Shown here one piece after another: positions 1 through 7,886 of a stretch of DNA of 64,000 bases; within the stretch, counting starts at the first letter, position 1; the number at the start of each line of letters is the position of its first letter. The position numbers and the translations under genes are program-made. The notes beneath the pieces were generated by a model. That model had not been told where the DNA came from. It did not search any database and worked only from the letters and a program-made list of their open reading frames with translations. This stretch comes from Burkholderia pseudomultivorans (GTDB taxonomy: Bacteria > Pseudomonadota > Gammaproteobacteria > Burkholderiales > Burkholderiaceae): positions 16,828 through 80,827 of the forward strand of contig NZ_CABVPP010000029.1 of assembly GCF_902499075.1 (NCBI RefSeq), read 5' to 3'.

Positions 1-444
1 CACAACGGTTCGGTATGGCCGCACGACAACGCGCTGATCGCGCGCGGCCTCGCGCGCTACGGCGACAAGACGGCCGCGGTGAACCTGCTGCGCTCGCTGT
101 TCGAGGCCGCGGTGAGCTTCGAGATGCGCTTGCCGGAGCTGTTCTGCGGCTTCCCGCGCCGGCGCGGCGAGCCGCCGACCGCGTATCCGGTTGCGTGCCT
201 GCCGCAGGCGTGGGCGGCCGGGGCGCCGTTCATGATGCTGCAGGCGTGTCTCGGCGTCAGCGTCGACGCGGCGCGCCATGAAGTGCGCGTCGAGCGCCCG
301 GCGCTGCCGGAGGGCGTCGACTGGCTGCGGATCGACGACCTGCGGGTCGGCGACGAAAGCGTGTCGCTGACGTTCCGCCGCGTCGACGGGCAGGTGGTCG
401 CGGCTGCCGAGCCGGGACGCGTGAAGGTGGTGGCGGTGCTGTAG
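1..444 (+). CDS. Glycogen debranching enzyme, C-terminal part (truncated by window edge)
   Basis: The frame is open from base 1 and ends at 444, so only the last 147 codons are present. The first residues read HNGSVWPHDN, a signature of the (alpha/alpha)6 barrel of bacterial amylo-alpha-1,6-glucosidase / glycogen debranching proteins, followed by a conserved LPELFCGF segment and a small C-terminal beta domain. The family acts on alpha-1,6 branch points of glycogen or related glucans in the cytoplasm. An internal GTG at 79 is not the start, since homologous sequence continues upstream of it. The family call is fairly secure; the exact substrate is not visible from this fragment. Confidence 0.8.
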   Translation, partial: HNGSVWPHDNALIARGLARYGDKTAAVNLLRSLFEAAVSFEMRLPELFCGFPRRRGEPPTAYPVACLPQAWAAGAPFMMLQACLGVSVDAARHEVRVERPALPEGVDWLRIDDLRVGDESVSLTFRRVDGQVVAAAEPGRVKVVAVL

Positions 445-540
445 CGGCGCGCGGCGCGGACGTTGCGCGATGTCGCGTCACGTTCGCGCGCAGCGGCATA
501 GAATCGTCCCATGACCCTTGAGCGAACGCGGAGGCATACG

Positions 541-792
541 ATGACGACCGACAACCGGCCCGACGACGGCGAGCACAAGCTCGAGAATCTCGAAGCGGCG
601 GTCGACCACCTGCACAAGTCGATCGAGTCGCAGAGCATCGCGGTCGGCGCGGCGAAGGGCATTCTGTTCAGCCTGATCGAGACGCTGGGCGCGCTGATCG
701 GCGATCCGGACCTGCCCGAGCATGCGCGCTCGGGCTACGAGGCGCTGCGCGACAAGGCGAGCGAACTGCGCGGCGGGCTCGAGCGGCACTGA
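541..792 (+). CDS. Small hypothetical protein, 83 aa
   Basis: I do not recognise this protein. The ATG at 541 is preceded by GGAGG at 530-534 with a six-base gap, which is why it is preferred over the ATG at 511. The product is acidic and hydrophilic with no signal peptide or membrane segment. It has a predicted helical look: an N-terminal stretch rich in E, L and A (HKLENLEAAVDHLHKSIE), then a second helix-like half ending in a charged tail. It lies 96 bases after the debranching gene, and its 3' end faces penR across a gap filled by three copies of a repeat element. Confidence 0.6.
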   Translation: MTTDNRPDDGEHKLENLEAAVDHLHKSIESQSIAVGAAKGILFSLIETLGALIGDPDLPEHARSGYEALRDKASELRGGLERH

Positions 793-857
793 ACGTCGGG
801 CGCCGGCGTGCGCGCCGGCGCTGCCCGATTCCGGGGAGGGCGCGCAAAACCCCGTGC

Positions 858-923
858 GCTCAACGAGTTAGCGGCGCGATGCGCAGGATATCCACAAGCT
901 TGCCAACACAATCTGTGGAGAAC
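858..923 (+). repeat. Seven-copy intergenic element, unit 1
   Basis: This is the most divergent unit. The half-palindrome is GCTCAACGAGTT, and exactly 27 bases after its start comes AGGATATCCACA, then GCTTGCCAACA, ending in TGTGGAGAA instead of TGTGGACAAG. TGCCCGAT lies 36 bases upstream at 822-829, as in units 3 and 5. Confidence 0.8.
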
Positions 924-1012
924 CGGCGCGTCGTGCGCGTGCGATGCGCGCGAATGCCAACCGGCCGCCGTCGCGCTGACCCGTGCGGCCCTGTGCCGAA
1001 AATATTCAGTTG

Positions 1013-1078
1013 TATCAAGATGTTACGTGCCGCGTCAGCAGGATATCCACAGGCTTGCCAACAAAATCTGTGGACAAG
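1013..1078 (+). repeat. Seven-copy intergenic element, unit 2
   Basis: The unit starts with TATCAAGATGTT. AGGATATCCACA begins 27 bases later at 1040, followed by GGCTTGCCAACAAAATC and TGTGGACAAG. The inverted arms TATCCACA and TGTGGACA are 17 bases apart. Confidence 0.85.
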
Positions 1079-1178
1079 ACCCGCCCGATTGCATCGCATG
1101 GGTTGGTGATGCGGGCGGCGCGCGACGTTTGTGCGCGCGCGCTGCCCGATGTCCGCGTCGGCGCGGTAAATCGTGCGC

Positions 1179-1244
1179 GATCAAGGACTTGGCGCCCGGG
1201 TACCCAGGATATCCACATCCTTGCCAACACTTTCTGTGGACAAG
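1179..1244 (+). repeat. Seven-copy intergenic element, unit 3
   Basis: The unit starts with GATCAAGGACTTGG, has AGGATATCCACA at 1206 and ends TGTGGACAAG at 1244. It stops 11 bases before the end of penR. TGCCCGAT at 1143 is again 36 bases upstream of the unit. Confidence 0.85.
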
Positions 1245-1255
1245 CGCGGCCGGCG

Positions 1256-2146
1256 CTATGCCGCCGGCGCGGCGGCGGCCGCCTCGGCGACGATCCAGTC
1301 GCGAAACAGCGTCATCGCGGGCGTCAGCGGCTTCGACTTCAGCGACGTGAGCCAGTAGCCGCCGGCTTCGACATCGATGTCGAGCGGCCGCGCGAGCAGC
1401 CCGAGCTGCAGTTCGCGCGCAAACATGCAGGCCGGCGCGAGCGCGACGCCCGCGCCCTGCATCGCGGCTTCGACCATCAGCCGCGACGAATCGAACACCG
1501 GCCCGTTGACCGTCCACGGTTCGAGCTGCGCCGCGTCGAACCAGCCGAGCCATTCGTCGATCCGGTACGACCGCAGCAGCGTCTCGTTCGCGAGATCGGC
1601 CGGCTGCGCGAGCCGTCGCGCGATCTCCGGTGTGCACAGCGCGGTGAGCGGCGCTTCGAGCAGCCGCTCGTTGCGCGTCGCGGGCCAGTTGCCTTCGCCG
1701 AAGCGGATTGCGAAGTCGAGGCCCTCGGCGGCGAGGTCGACGACGTTGTTGTGGGTGCGCAGCCGCAGTTCGACGAACGGATGCGTATCGCCGAACCGTT
1801 TCAGCCGCGGCATTAGCCAGCCTATGGCAAAGGTGCCGACGACGCCGAGCGTCAGCACCTCGTGCAGGCGTCCGCCCTCGAACTGCTTGAGCACCGTCTC
1901 GATGCGGCTGAACGCGTCGCTCAGCACCGGCAGCAGCGCGCGCCCTTCGTCGGTGAGGCCGAGCCCGCGCGGCAGCCGTGTAAACAGCGTGCAGCCGAGC
2001 CGTTCCTCGAGCGCGCGCACCTGCTGGCTGACCGCGGCCTGGGTCACGCTCAGCTCGAGGCCGGCGCGCGTGAAGTTCAGGTGGCGGGCGGACGATTCGA
2101 ACGCGCGCAGCGCATTGAGCGGAAGATGAGGACGGAGCTTAGCCAT
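1256..2146 (-). CDS. penR: LysR-family activator PenR (AmpR-type)
   Basis: A 296-aa LysR regulator with an N-terminal winged helix-turn-helix (about residues 9-66, FTRAGLELSVTQAAVSQQVR) and a C-terminal effector-binding domain. It is transcribed divergently from the class A beta-lactamase gene, 141 bases away. This is the standard AmpR/PenR arrangement in Burkholderia, where the regulator senses cell-wall fragments and induces the beta-lactamase. The motif THNNVVDLAAEGLDFAIRFG is typical of the AmpR/GcvA branch. Length is as expected for the family. The functional call depends on both sequence and neighbourhood. Confidence 0.9.
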   Translation of the reverse strand: MAKLRPHLPLNALRAFESSARHLNFTRAGLELSVTQAAVSQQVRALEERLGCTLFTRLPRGLGLTDEGRALLPVLSDAFSRIETVLKQFEGGRLHEVLTLGVVGTFAIGWLMPRLKRFGDTHPFVELRLRTHNNVVDLAAEGLDFAIRFGEGNWPATRNERLLEAPLTALCTPEIARRLAQPADLANETLLRSYRIDEWLGWFDAAQLEPWTVNGPVFDSSRLMVEAAMQGAGVALAPACMFARELQLGLLARPLDIDVEAGGYWLTSLKSKPLTPAMTLFRDWIVAEAAAAAPAA

Positions 2147-2287
2147 AAGAATTTCTTTGGTCAGTGCTCAATTATCGTTGCTTGTCAGCGGACCGTAAAG
2201 TCACGATAGTGCTGTCTCGCCGGCCGGCCGCCTTGCGTTCACGTCAGCACTTCATCGACGCCATTCTTCCATCACGAGACAACCGAC
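2147..2287. promoter_or_regulatory. penR-penB divergent promoter region with inverted repeat
   Basis: This 141-base gap must hold both promoters. ATTATCGT at 2171-2178 and ACGATAGT at 2203-2210 form an inverted pair with one mismatch, in the part next to penR, where AmpR-type proteins usually bind. Whether this pair is the real operator is inference. Confidence 0.5.
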
Positions 2288-3235
2288 ATGACTTATTCCT
2301 CGCAACGACGAACCCTGTTGCTGGCCGCCGCGACGGCGCCGCTCGTCCTGGCCGTCGGCGCGCGCGCGGCGCAGCAGACCGCCGCGCCGGATCCGTCGAG
2401 CGCGGCTGCTGCTGCAGCCGCAGCGGCACTGGCCAACTACGCCGATGCGCAGGCATACGACGCGCTGCAGGCGCTCGAGCGCGACGCGGGCGGCCGCCTC
2501 GGCGTGTACGCGATCGACACCGCGAGCGGCCGCAGCGTCGCGCATCGCCCCAACGAGCGTTTCCCGTTCTGCAGTACGTTCAAGGCGATGCTGGGCGCGG
2601 CGGTGCTCGCGCAGAGCGTCGCGCGCCCGGCGCTGCTGCAGCAGCGCGTGACGTACGGGAAGGCCGACCTCGTCAACTATTCGCCGGTGTCCGGCAAGCA
2701 CGTCGACACCGGCATGACGGTCGCCGAGCTGTGCGCGGCCGCGATCCAGTACAGCGACAACTCGGCCGCGAACCTGCTGATGAAGCTGATCGGCGGCCCG
2801 TCGGCCGTGACCGCCTATGCGCGCTCGATCGGCGACGACACGTTCCGCCTCGATCGCTGGGAGACCGAACTGAATACCGCGCTGCCCGGCGACCTGCGCG
2901 ATACGACGGCGCCGGCCGCGATGGCCGCGAGCCTGCGCGTGCTCGCGCTCGGCGACGCATTGCCCGCTGCGCAGCGCGCGCAATTGGTCGAATGGCTGCG
3001 CGGGAACAAGGTCGGCGACAAGCGGATTCGCGCGGGCGTGCCGGCCGGCTGGCAGGTCGGCGACAAGACCGGCACCGGCGACTACGGGACGACCAACGAT
3101 GCGGGCGTGATCTGGCCGCCGTCGCGCGCGCCGATCGTGCTGGTCGTCTACTACACGCAGGCGCGCGCCGATGCGCACGCGAAGGACGACGTGATCGCGG
3201 CCGTCGCGCGGATCGTAGCCGCGGCGTTCGGTTGA
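2288..3235 (+). CDS. penB: Class A beta-lactamase PenB
   Basis: A 315-aa serine beta-lactamase of the Burkholderia Pen family, exported to the periplasm to hydrolyse beta-lactams. All class A motifs are present: STFK at residues 96-99 (catalytic Ser96), SDN at 156-158, the omega-loop Glu in WETELN (E192), and KTGTGDYG from 260. The N-terminus has a twin arginine ([10 protein letters not shown]) before a hydrophobic stretch and GARA, so Tat export is likely, as reported for other Burkholderia Pen enzymes. There is no lipobox Cys. A run of alanines (about 39-48) links the signal to the mature domain. Control by the adjacent penR is expected. Confidence 0.95.
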   Translation: MTYSSQRRTLLLAAATAPLVLAVGARAAQQTAAPDPSSAAAAAAAAALANYADAQAYDALQALERDAGGRLGVYAIDTASGRSVAHRPNERFPFCSTFKAMLGAAVLAQSVARPALLQQRVTYGKADLVNYSPVSGKHVDTGMTVAELCAAAIQYSDNSAANLLMKLIGGPSAVTAYARSIGDDTFRLDRWETELNTALPGDLRDTTAPAAMAASLRVLALGDALPAAQRAQLVEWLRGNKVGDKRIRAGVPAGWQVGDKTGTGDYGTTNDAGVIWPPSRAPIVLVVYYTQARADAHAKDDVIAAVARIVAAAFG

Positions 3236-3342
3236 GCGGCGCGCGCACGATGCTTCGCTTGCGCGCAGCGTGAAACGGGCGGGCGGCAGGCGTGCGCGCG
3301 ACGCGTTGCCGTCATCGTGATCCACGCGATTAAACGTTGTGC

Positions 3343-3408
3343 GATCAACGACTTGGATCACGCATGCTCAGGATATCCACATCCTTGCCAACAAAATGTG
3401 TGGACAAG
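3343..3408 (+). repeat. Seven-copy intergenic element, unit 4
   Basis: The unit starts with GATCAACGACTTGGATC. AGGATATCCACA begins at 3370, then TCCTTGCCAACAAAATG and TGTGGACAAG. TGCCGTCAT lies 36 bases upstream, at 3307. Confidence 0.85.
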
Positions 3409-3514
3409 CCCGCGGACCGGCGCCTGCGCGGCGATGCGCGCGGCGGGAACGCATCGGCCGGACCTCGCGAATGCCGCCGTGCCCGATTCGCAGCGACGCA
3501 GACAAAGCCTTTCG

Positions 3515-3580
3515 GATCAAGCGCTTGATCGCGGTATGCGCAGGCTATCCACACCCTTGCCAACAAAATGTGTGGACAAG
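3515..3580 (+). repeat. Seven-copy intergenic element, unit 5
   Basis: The leading part is a perfect 16-base palindrome, GATCAAGCGCTTGATC (3515-3530). AGGCTATCCACA starts at 3542 and the unit ends TGTGGACAAG. TGCCCGATTCGCAGC begins at 3480, 35 bases upstream. Confidence 0.85.
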
Positions 3581-3662
3581 CTCGTCGCGCGACACGGCCG
3601 CGCGCCGCCGGTGACCGGCCGGTCGCGTGCCGTTTTCGCAGCGGCATGAACAAAGTCTTTTG

Positions 3663-3728
3663 GATCAAGCGTTTGGTTGCGGTATGCGCAGGCTATCCAC
3701 ATGCTTGCCAACAAAATCTGTGGGTAAG
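3663..3728 (+). repeat. Seven-copy intergenic element, unit 6
   Basis: The unit starts with GATCAAGCGTTTGG, has AGGCTATCCACA at 3690 and ends TGTGGGTAAG, so the right arm is altered. Upstream sequence (TTTTCGCAGCGGCATGAACAAAG) resembles that of unit 5. Confidence 0.85.
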
Positions 3729-3872
3729 TGTGGTGCGGCCGCAGCGTCGGCGCGTACACGGCGCTCGCCCCGCAGGCAGCGCTGCGGCGTCCTGATGCGA
3801 AGTGCGGCGAAGCGCGCAGGCGGCGGCCGCCGTGCGACGCAGTATCTGCATCACGCGTGCCAAAGTCCGTCG

Positions 3873-3938
3873 GATCAAGGGCTTAGCGTCGCGATGCGCA
3901 GGATATCCACAAGCTTGCCAACAAAATCTGTGGACAAG
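3873..3938 (+). repeat. Seven-copy intergenic element, unit 7
   Basis: The unit starts with GATCAAGGGCTTAG, has AGGATATCCACA at 3900, and ends TGTGGACAAG at 3938, 16 bases before the end of the convergent qseC. The 39-base core is the closest to the consensus of all seven. Confidence 0.85.
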
Positions 3939-3954
3939 CCGCGCATCGCGCGCA

Positions 3955-5325
3955 TCACACCGGTGCGGGAAAACGCACTGTCACGGTGAGCCCGCGCCCG
4001 CCGGACGTCGTGCCGAGTGCGACCGTCGCGCGATGCTGTTCGGCGATGCGCTTGACGATCGACAACCCGAGCCCGCTGCCGGACGACGTGGCCGCCTGCG
4101 CACCTGCGCCGCGATAGAAGCGCTCCCACACGTTGGTTCGCTCGGCCTCGGGAATGCCGGGCCCGTCGTCGGCGACTTCGAGCACCGGCGTCGTGCCGTC
4201 GACGCGCGCGGACACGTCGACGCGCGCGCCGTCGCCCGCATAGCGGATCGCGTTGTCGACGAGGTTGTTCAGCAGCACGCGCAGCGTGTCGAGATTGCCC
4301 GCGGCCGGCACGGGCGTCGACACGATCGCGCCGAGATCGATCCGGTGCGCGTCGGCGACGCGCGCGCGATCCGCGACCACCGACCGGCACAGCGCGGCGA
4401 GATCGACGGGCGCGAACGCGGACGCCTGCGCATCGGGTTCGAGGCGCGCGAGCGTCAGCAGCTGTTCGGCAAGGTGGCCGAGCCGCGTCGTGCCCGCATG
4501 GATCTGCGCGAGGATATGCTCGCGCTCGTCGGGCGTCGCCGCGCGCCGCAGCAGCTGCGACTGGATCGACAGCCCCATGATCGGCGTGCGCAGCTCGTGC
4601 GCGGCATCGGCGATGAAGTGCCGCTGCAGCGTGAACGAGCGGTCGAGTCGCGCGAGCAGGTCGTTGATCGCTTCGGCGAGCGGGCGTACCTCGTTGGGCA
4701 TCGATGCGATGTCGACCGGTTCGAGATTGTTCGCGTTCCTGCGTTTCAGGCCGGACGCGATCGTGCGCAGCGGCCGCAGCCCCGCGCCGATGCCGAACCA
4801 CAGCCCGATCGCGAGTACCGGCAGCATCGAGAATACCGGCCACAGCAGATGCACGGCGATGCCGGCGATCGCTTCCCAGCGCGCATGGCGCGCCTGCGCG
4901 AGCCGGATCGTCGTGCCGCCGCGCTCGGTCACGTAGGTGCGCCACGACTGGCCGCCGACATCGATGGTCGCGATGCCGGTCTGCGCGGGCGGCGGCAGGC
5001 TCGAATCGCGGTCGGTCGAATAGACGAGCTTGCCGTTGCGCCACATCTGCAGCAGCACCTCGTCGGGATCGTTGGCCTCGAAATCGTGCTTGCCGCCGGC
5101 GTGACCGCGGAACGACAGCTCGCCGTTCGGGCCGACGACGATCTGCTTCGACATGCTGCGCATCTGGTCGTCGAGCAGGTCGTCGAGTTCGCGCAGCGCG
5201 CCCCAGTAGGTGCCCGCGCTCGCGACCAGGCCGATCGCGCACGCGGCGGGCAGCAGCCACATCAGCAGGCGGCGCCGCAGCGAGATGCCGCGCCAGCGCT
5301 CGATCGCGCGTCGCACGCGCGTCAT
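3955..5325 (-). CDS. qseC: Sensor histidine kinase, QseC-type
   Basis: A 456-aa inner-membrane kinase. It has an N-terminal transmembrane helix (about 20-40), a periplasmic domain, a second helix (about 155-180), a HAMP-like linker, the phospho-acceptor motif HELRTP (His243), and a C-terminal ATPase domain with N (LLNNLVDNAIRY), G1 (DDGPGIP) and G2 (SGSGLGL) boxes. Its start overlaps the stop of the response regulator by four bases (ATGA), so the two are co-transcribed. The QseC assignment rests on the neighbouring QseB-like regulator and ygiW gene. The signal sensed is unknown here. Its 3' end faces penB across the repeat array. Confidence 0.85.
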   Translation of the reverse strand: MTRVRRAIERWRGISLRRRLLMWLLPAACAIGLVASAGTYWGALRELDDLLDDQMRSMSKQIVVGPNGELSFRGHAGGKHDFEANDPDEVLLQMWRNGKLVYSTDRDSSLPPPAQTGIATIDVGGQSWRTYVTERGGTTIRLAQARHARWEAIAGIAVHLLWPVFSMLPVLAIGLWFGIGAGLRPLRTIASGLKRRNANNLEPVDIASMPNEVRPLAEAINDLLARLDRSFTLQRHFIADAAHELRTPIMGLSIQSQLLRRAATPDEREHILAQIHAGTTRLGHLAEQLLTLARLEPDAQASAFAPVDLAALCRSVVADRARVADAHRIDLGAIVSTPVPAAGNLDTLRVLLNNLVDNAIRYAGDGARVDVSARVDGTTPVLEVADDGPGIPEAERTNVWERFYRGAGAQAATSSGSGLGLSIVKRIAEQHRATVALGTTSGGRGLTVTVRFPAPV

Positions 5326-5984
5326 GTGCCGTCACCGATCCGGTAGCCGACGCCGCGCACCGTGCGGATCATGTCGTGGCCGAGTTTCTTGCGCAGGTTG
5401 TGGATATGCACCTGCACCGCGTTGCTCTCGATTTCCTCGCCCCAGCTGTACAGCCGCTCCTCGAACTGTTCGCGGGAAATCACCGCGCCGGGATCGCGCA
5501 TCAGCTCGTGCAGCAGCACGAACTCCTTCGGCGACAGCGGCACTTCGTCGTCGTTGAGCCAGACCTGGTGCTTGACGGGATCGAGCCGCAGCGCGCCGAT
5601 CGCGAGCGTCGTCTGCGCGCGGCCGGCATGGCGGCGGTTCACCGCGCGGATGCGGGCGAGCAGTTCCTCGAGCACGAACGGCTTGACGAGATAGTCGTCG
5701 GCGCCGCTGTCGAGGCCCGCGATGCGGTCCGGCACGCCGTCGCGCGCGGTGATGATGATCGCGGGCAGGGTCTCGTCGCGGCGGCGCAGCGACGCGAGCA
5801 CCGACAGGCCGTCGCGGTTCGGCAGCCCGAGGTCGAGCAGCAGCAGGCCGTAGCCGGTCGAGCGCAGCGCGAGCGATGCGGCATCGCCGTCCTTGACCCA
5901 GTCGACCGCGAAGCCTTCCTGTTTCAGGCCTTGTTCGAGCCCGCTGCCGATCAGCGGGTCGTCCTCGACGAGCAGTACACGCAT
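5322..5984 (-). CDS. qseB: OmpR-family response regulator, QseB/PmrA-type
   Basis: A 220-aa two-domain regulator. The receiver has the acidic pocket ED at 7-8, phospho-acceptor Asp51 (LLLLDLGLPNRDG), Thr79 and Lys101 (YLVKPF). The C-terminal winged helix carries the QseB/PmrA-subgroup signature YSWGEEIESNAVQVHIHNLR. It heads the qseB-qseC operon and is divergent from ygiW, the same gene set found in enteric bacteria. A PmrA/QseB-box-like sequence lies about 60-80 bases upstream of its start, which would fit autoregulation. Confidence 0.9.
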   Translation of the reverse strand: MRVLLVEDDPLIGSGLEQGLKQEGFAVDWVKDGDAASLALRSTGYGLLLLDLGLPNRDGLSVLASLRRRDETLPAIIITARDGVPDRIAGLDSGADDYLVKPFVLEELLARIRAVNRRHAGRAQTTLAIGALRLDPVKHQVWLNDDEVPLSPKEFVLLHELMRDPGAVISREQFEERLYSWGEEIESNAVQVHIHNLRKKLGHDMIRTVRGVGYRIGDGT

Positions 5985-6045
5985 GGGGGGAGGTCTCTTC
6001 AGCAGGGCGCGGGGCGCCCGGAGCGTCCATGATAAGCGGATGCGT

Positions 6046-6062
6046 ATTAGGCGGAGCTTAAA
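6046..6062 (-). promoter_or_regulatory. Candidate QseB/PmrA box upstream of qseB
   Basis: On the minus strand the site reads TTTAAG-CTCCG-CCTAAT. The PmrA/QseB box is a tandem YTTAAK half-site with a five-base spacer, so this site has one mismatch in the second half. Its position 62-78 bases upstream of the qseB start fits autoregulation. Confidence 0.45.
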
Positions 6063-6150
6063 TGCCGGCGGCCCGGCAATGCGGGTGAACGTGTGTTTTC
6101 GTACCGGTCCGATGCGGCGTCGTGTCGCTTCGGCGCAGCCTTCAGGTTTG

Positions 6151-6171
6151 CTTAATCTTACGTTTCGTAAG
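6151..6171 (+). promoter_or_regulatory. Palindrome in the ygiW promoter region
   Basis: CTTAAT (6151-6156) is followed directly by a perfect inverted repeat, CTTACG-TTT-CGTAAG (6157-6171). It lies 60 bases before the ygiW start. It may be a binding site for QseB or another regulator; no assignment is possible by eye. Confidence 0.35.
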
Positions 6172-6230
6172 CTTGGCGAGTCGCGTTCAACGGAGCGCGA
6201 CAGCCCATATCAAACAGAAGGAATGCAATC

Positions 6231-6584
6231 ATGAAACATCTGGCCGGAATCCTGACCGTCGCGCTTGCCGTGCTGCCTGCCGCGGTCCATGCGCAATATA
6301 CGGGGCCGTCCGCGCTCACCACGACGACCGTGAAGGAACTGCTCGCGAACGGCAGGGACGATCAGCACGTGCAGCTGCAGGGGCGCATCGTCCGGCACGT
6401 CGGCGGCGAGGACTACGAGTTTGCCGATGCGACGGGCGCGATCAGCGTCGAGATCGACGACAAGCTGTGGGTGGGCCGGCCGCCCGTCGGCGACAAGGAT
6501 CGGGTGAAGCTGACCGGCGAGTTCGAGCGCAAGTGGTCGGGCCGCGTGAAGGTCGATGTCGATCACGTCGAAGTGCTGCGCTGA
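6231..6584 (+). CDS. ygiW: YgiW/YdeI-family periplasmic OB-fold stress protein
   Basis: A 117-aa protein with a cleavable signal peptide (residues 1-21, ending VHAQ) and a single bacterial OB-fold (BOF) domain. Typical features are TVKELLANGRDDQHVQLQG, the GEDYEFADATG turn and IDDKLW. The family is periplasmic and linked to stress tolerance; in enteric bacteria ygiW sits beside qseBC. Here the gene is divergent from qseB, supporting control by that two-component system. GAAGGAA precedes the ATG at 6231. Length is normal for the family. Confidence 0.85.
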   Translation: MKHLAGILTVALAVLPAAVHAQYTGPSALTTTTVKELLANGRDDQHVQLQGRIVRHVGGEDYEFADATGAISVEIDDKLWVGRPPVGDKDRVKLTGEFERKWSGRVKVDVDHVEVLR

Positions 6585-6639
6585 CCGGCGCGCGCGGGGC
6601 CGGTGATACCATGGACGACCGGTTCCCGCTTTCACCCAG

Positions 6640-7500
6640 ATGGCTGCCAATTTCGACGAACTCGCGTCCCGGATCCGGGCGCAATTTTCCGAGCTGAGCC
6701 CGCAATTCCAGGCCGGCGCGGCATTCCTGCTCGATCATCCCGACGAAGTCGCGACGTCGTCGATGCGCAAGGTCGCGCAGCGCGCGCAGGTGCAGCCGGC
6801 GTCGCTGGTGCGGCTCGCGCAGCAGTTCGGCTTCCCCGGCTGGAACGAGCTGCGCGACCTGTGCGTCGCGCGTGTGCGCACGCGCCCCGAGCCGCTCACG
6901 CAGCGCGCGCGCTCGCTCGTGCGGCCCGACGCGAAGGCGTCGCTCGCGCACGACCTGCTCGCCGCGCAGCAGCACAATCTGGCGGCGACGGCCGCGCAGA
7001 ACGAGCACGCGCTCGCCGATGCCGCGAAGCTGATCCGCAAGGCGTCGCACGTGCATGTGGCCGGATTCCGCTCGTGCTATCCGGTCGCGTTCGGGCTCGT
7101 CTACGGCTATCGGCTGTTCCGGCCGACCGTGTCGCTGCTCAACGGCGTCGCCGGTTCGCTCGAAATGGAGCTGCGCACGATCGCGAAGCACAGCGTGACG
7201 GTGATCGTCAGCTTTGCGCCGTATTCGGCCGAAGCGACGCGCGTCGCCCAGGCCGCGAAGGCGCAGGGCAGCCGGATCGTCGCGATCACCGACAGTGCGG
7301 TCGCGCCGATCGCGCTGCATGCGGATGCGCAATTGATCTTCACGCACGACAGCCCGTCGTTCTTTCCGTCGCTGGTGGCCGCGCATGCGATGGCCGAGGC
7401 GCTGGTCGCGCAGCTGCTGGCGCTCGAAGGCGGCGATGCGATTGCCGAACTCGAGCGGGCGGAAGCGGAGCTGCACGCGAAGGGCGCGTACGTGGTGTGA
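6640..7500 (+). CDS. MurR/RpiR-family transcriptional regulator
   Basis: A 286-aa regulator with an N-terminal RpiR helix-turn-helix (about 1-77; SMRKVAQRAQVQPASLVRLAQQFGFPGW) and a C-terminal SIS sugar-phosphate-binding domain (about 125-260; VHVAGFRSCYPVAFGL, VIVSFAPYSAEATRVAQAAKAQG, IVAITDS). Members usually control sugar or amino-sugar catabolism in response to phosphorylated ligands. No transporter or sugar gene is adjacent, so the regulon cannot be guessed. It stands alone on the plus strand, 55 bases after ygiW. Confidence 0.85.
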   Translation: MAANFDELASRIRAQFSELSPQFQAGAAFLLDHPDEVATSSMRKVAQRAQVQPASLVRLAQQFGFPGWNELRDLCVARVRTRPEPLTQRARSLVRPDAKASLAHDLLAAQQHNLAATAAQNEHALADAAKLIRKASHVHVAGFRSCYPVAFGLVYGYRLFRPTVSLLNGVAGSLEMELRTIAKHSVTVIVSFAPYSAEATRVAQAAKAQGSRIVAITDSAVAPIALHADAQLIFTHDSPSFFPSLVAAHAMAEALVAQLLALEGGDAIAELERAEAELHAKGAYVV

Positions 7501-7558
7501 GCGCGATGCGCCGCGCGATCGGCGACGACCGTTCGCCATTCATTACCGGATCCAGCCG

Positions 7559-7681
7559 ATGACGTTCCAGTTCCAGGCCCGGCCGTTCTACGAAAAGCTC
7601 GGCTATGTCCGCTTCGGCGAGCTGGCGGATTATCCGCTCGGGCATGCGCGCATCTTTCTGAAGAAGATCCTCGTGCCCTGA
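7559..7681 (+). pseudogene. GNAT N-acetyltransferase, C-terminal remnant
   Basis: This frame encodes about 40 residues: TFQFQARPFYEKLGYVRFG, then ELADYPLGHARIFLKKIL. These match the last helix and beta-strands of GNAT acetyltransferases, where FYEKLGY is the canonical C-terminal motif. The acetyl-CoA-binding core is absent upstream; that sequence is the end of the rpiR gene in another frame. It is read as the leftover 3' end of a deleted acetyltransferase gene. Confidence 0.65.
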
Positions 7682-7886
7682 GTGGTGATGGCGGCGGCAC
7701 GCGCTTGTGCCGCGCGTCGCGATTGACGGCCGCGTTCGCGATCGCCTAGCATACCGCTCAGCGATGCAGGTCGCTTCCGGGTCCGCGGAAAGGGTTGAAC
7801 CCACCTGTCGCATTGCTCTCGTCGATTCCCTGTCCTTTGTGCTGGCGGTATTGCGGACCTTCGGCCGTTTATGCACGAGGATCCGC

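Noticed and set aside
858-3938. Replication origin suggested by many DnaA-box-like sequences
   Set aside because: No dnaA, repA, parA or parB gene is nearby, the boxes sit in two separate gene gaps, and no A/T-rich unwinding region is seen.
858-3938. CRISPR array formed by the seven repeat units
   Set aside because: Spacing between units varies (148-210 bases) and is interrupted by two genes, and the units contain internal dyads unlike CRISPR repeats; no cas genes.
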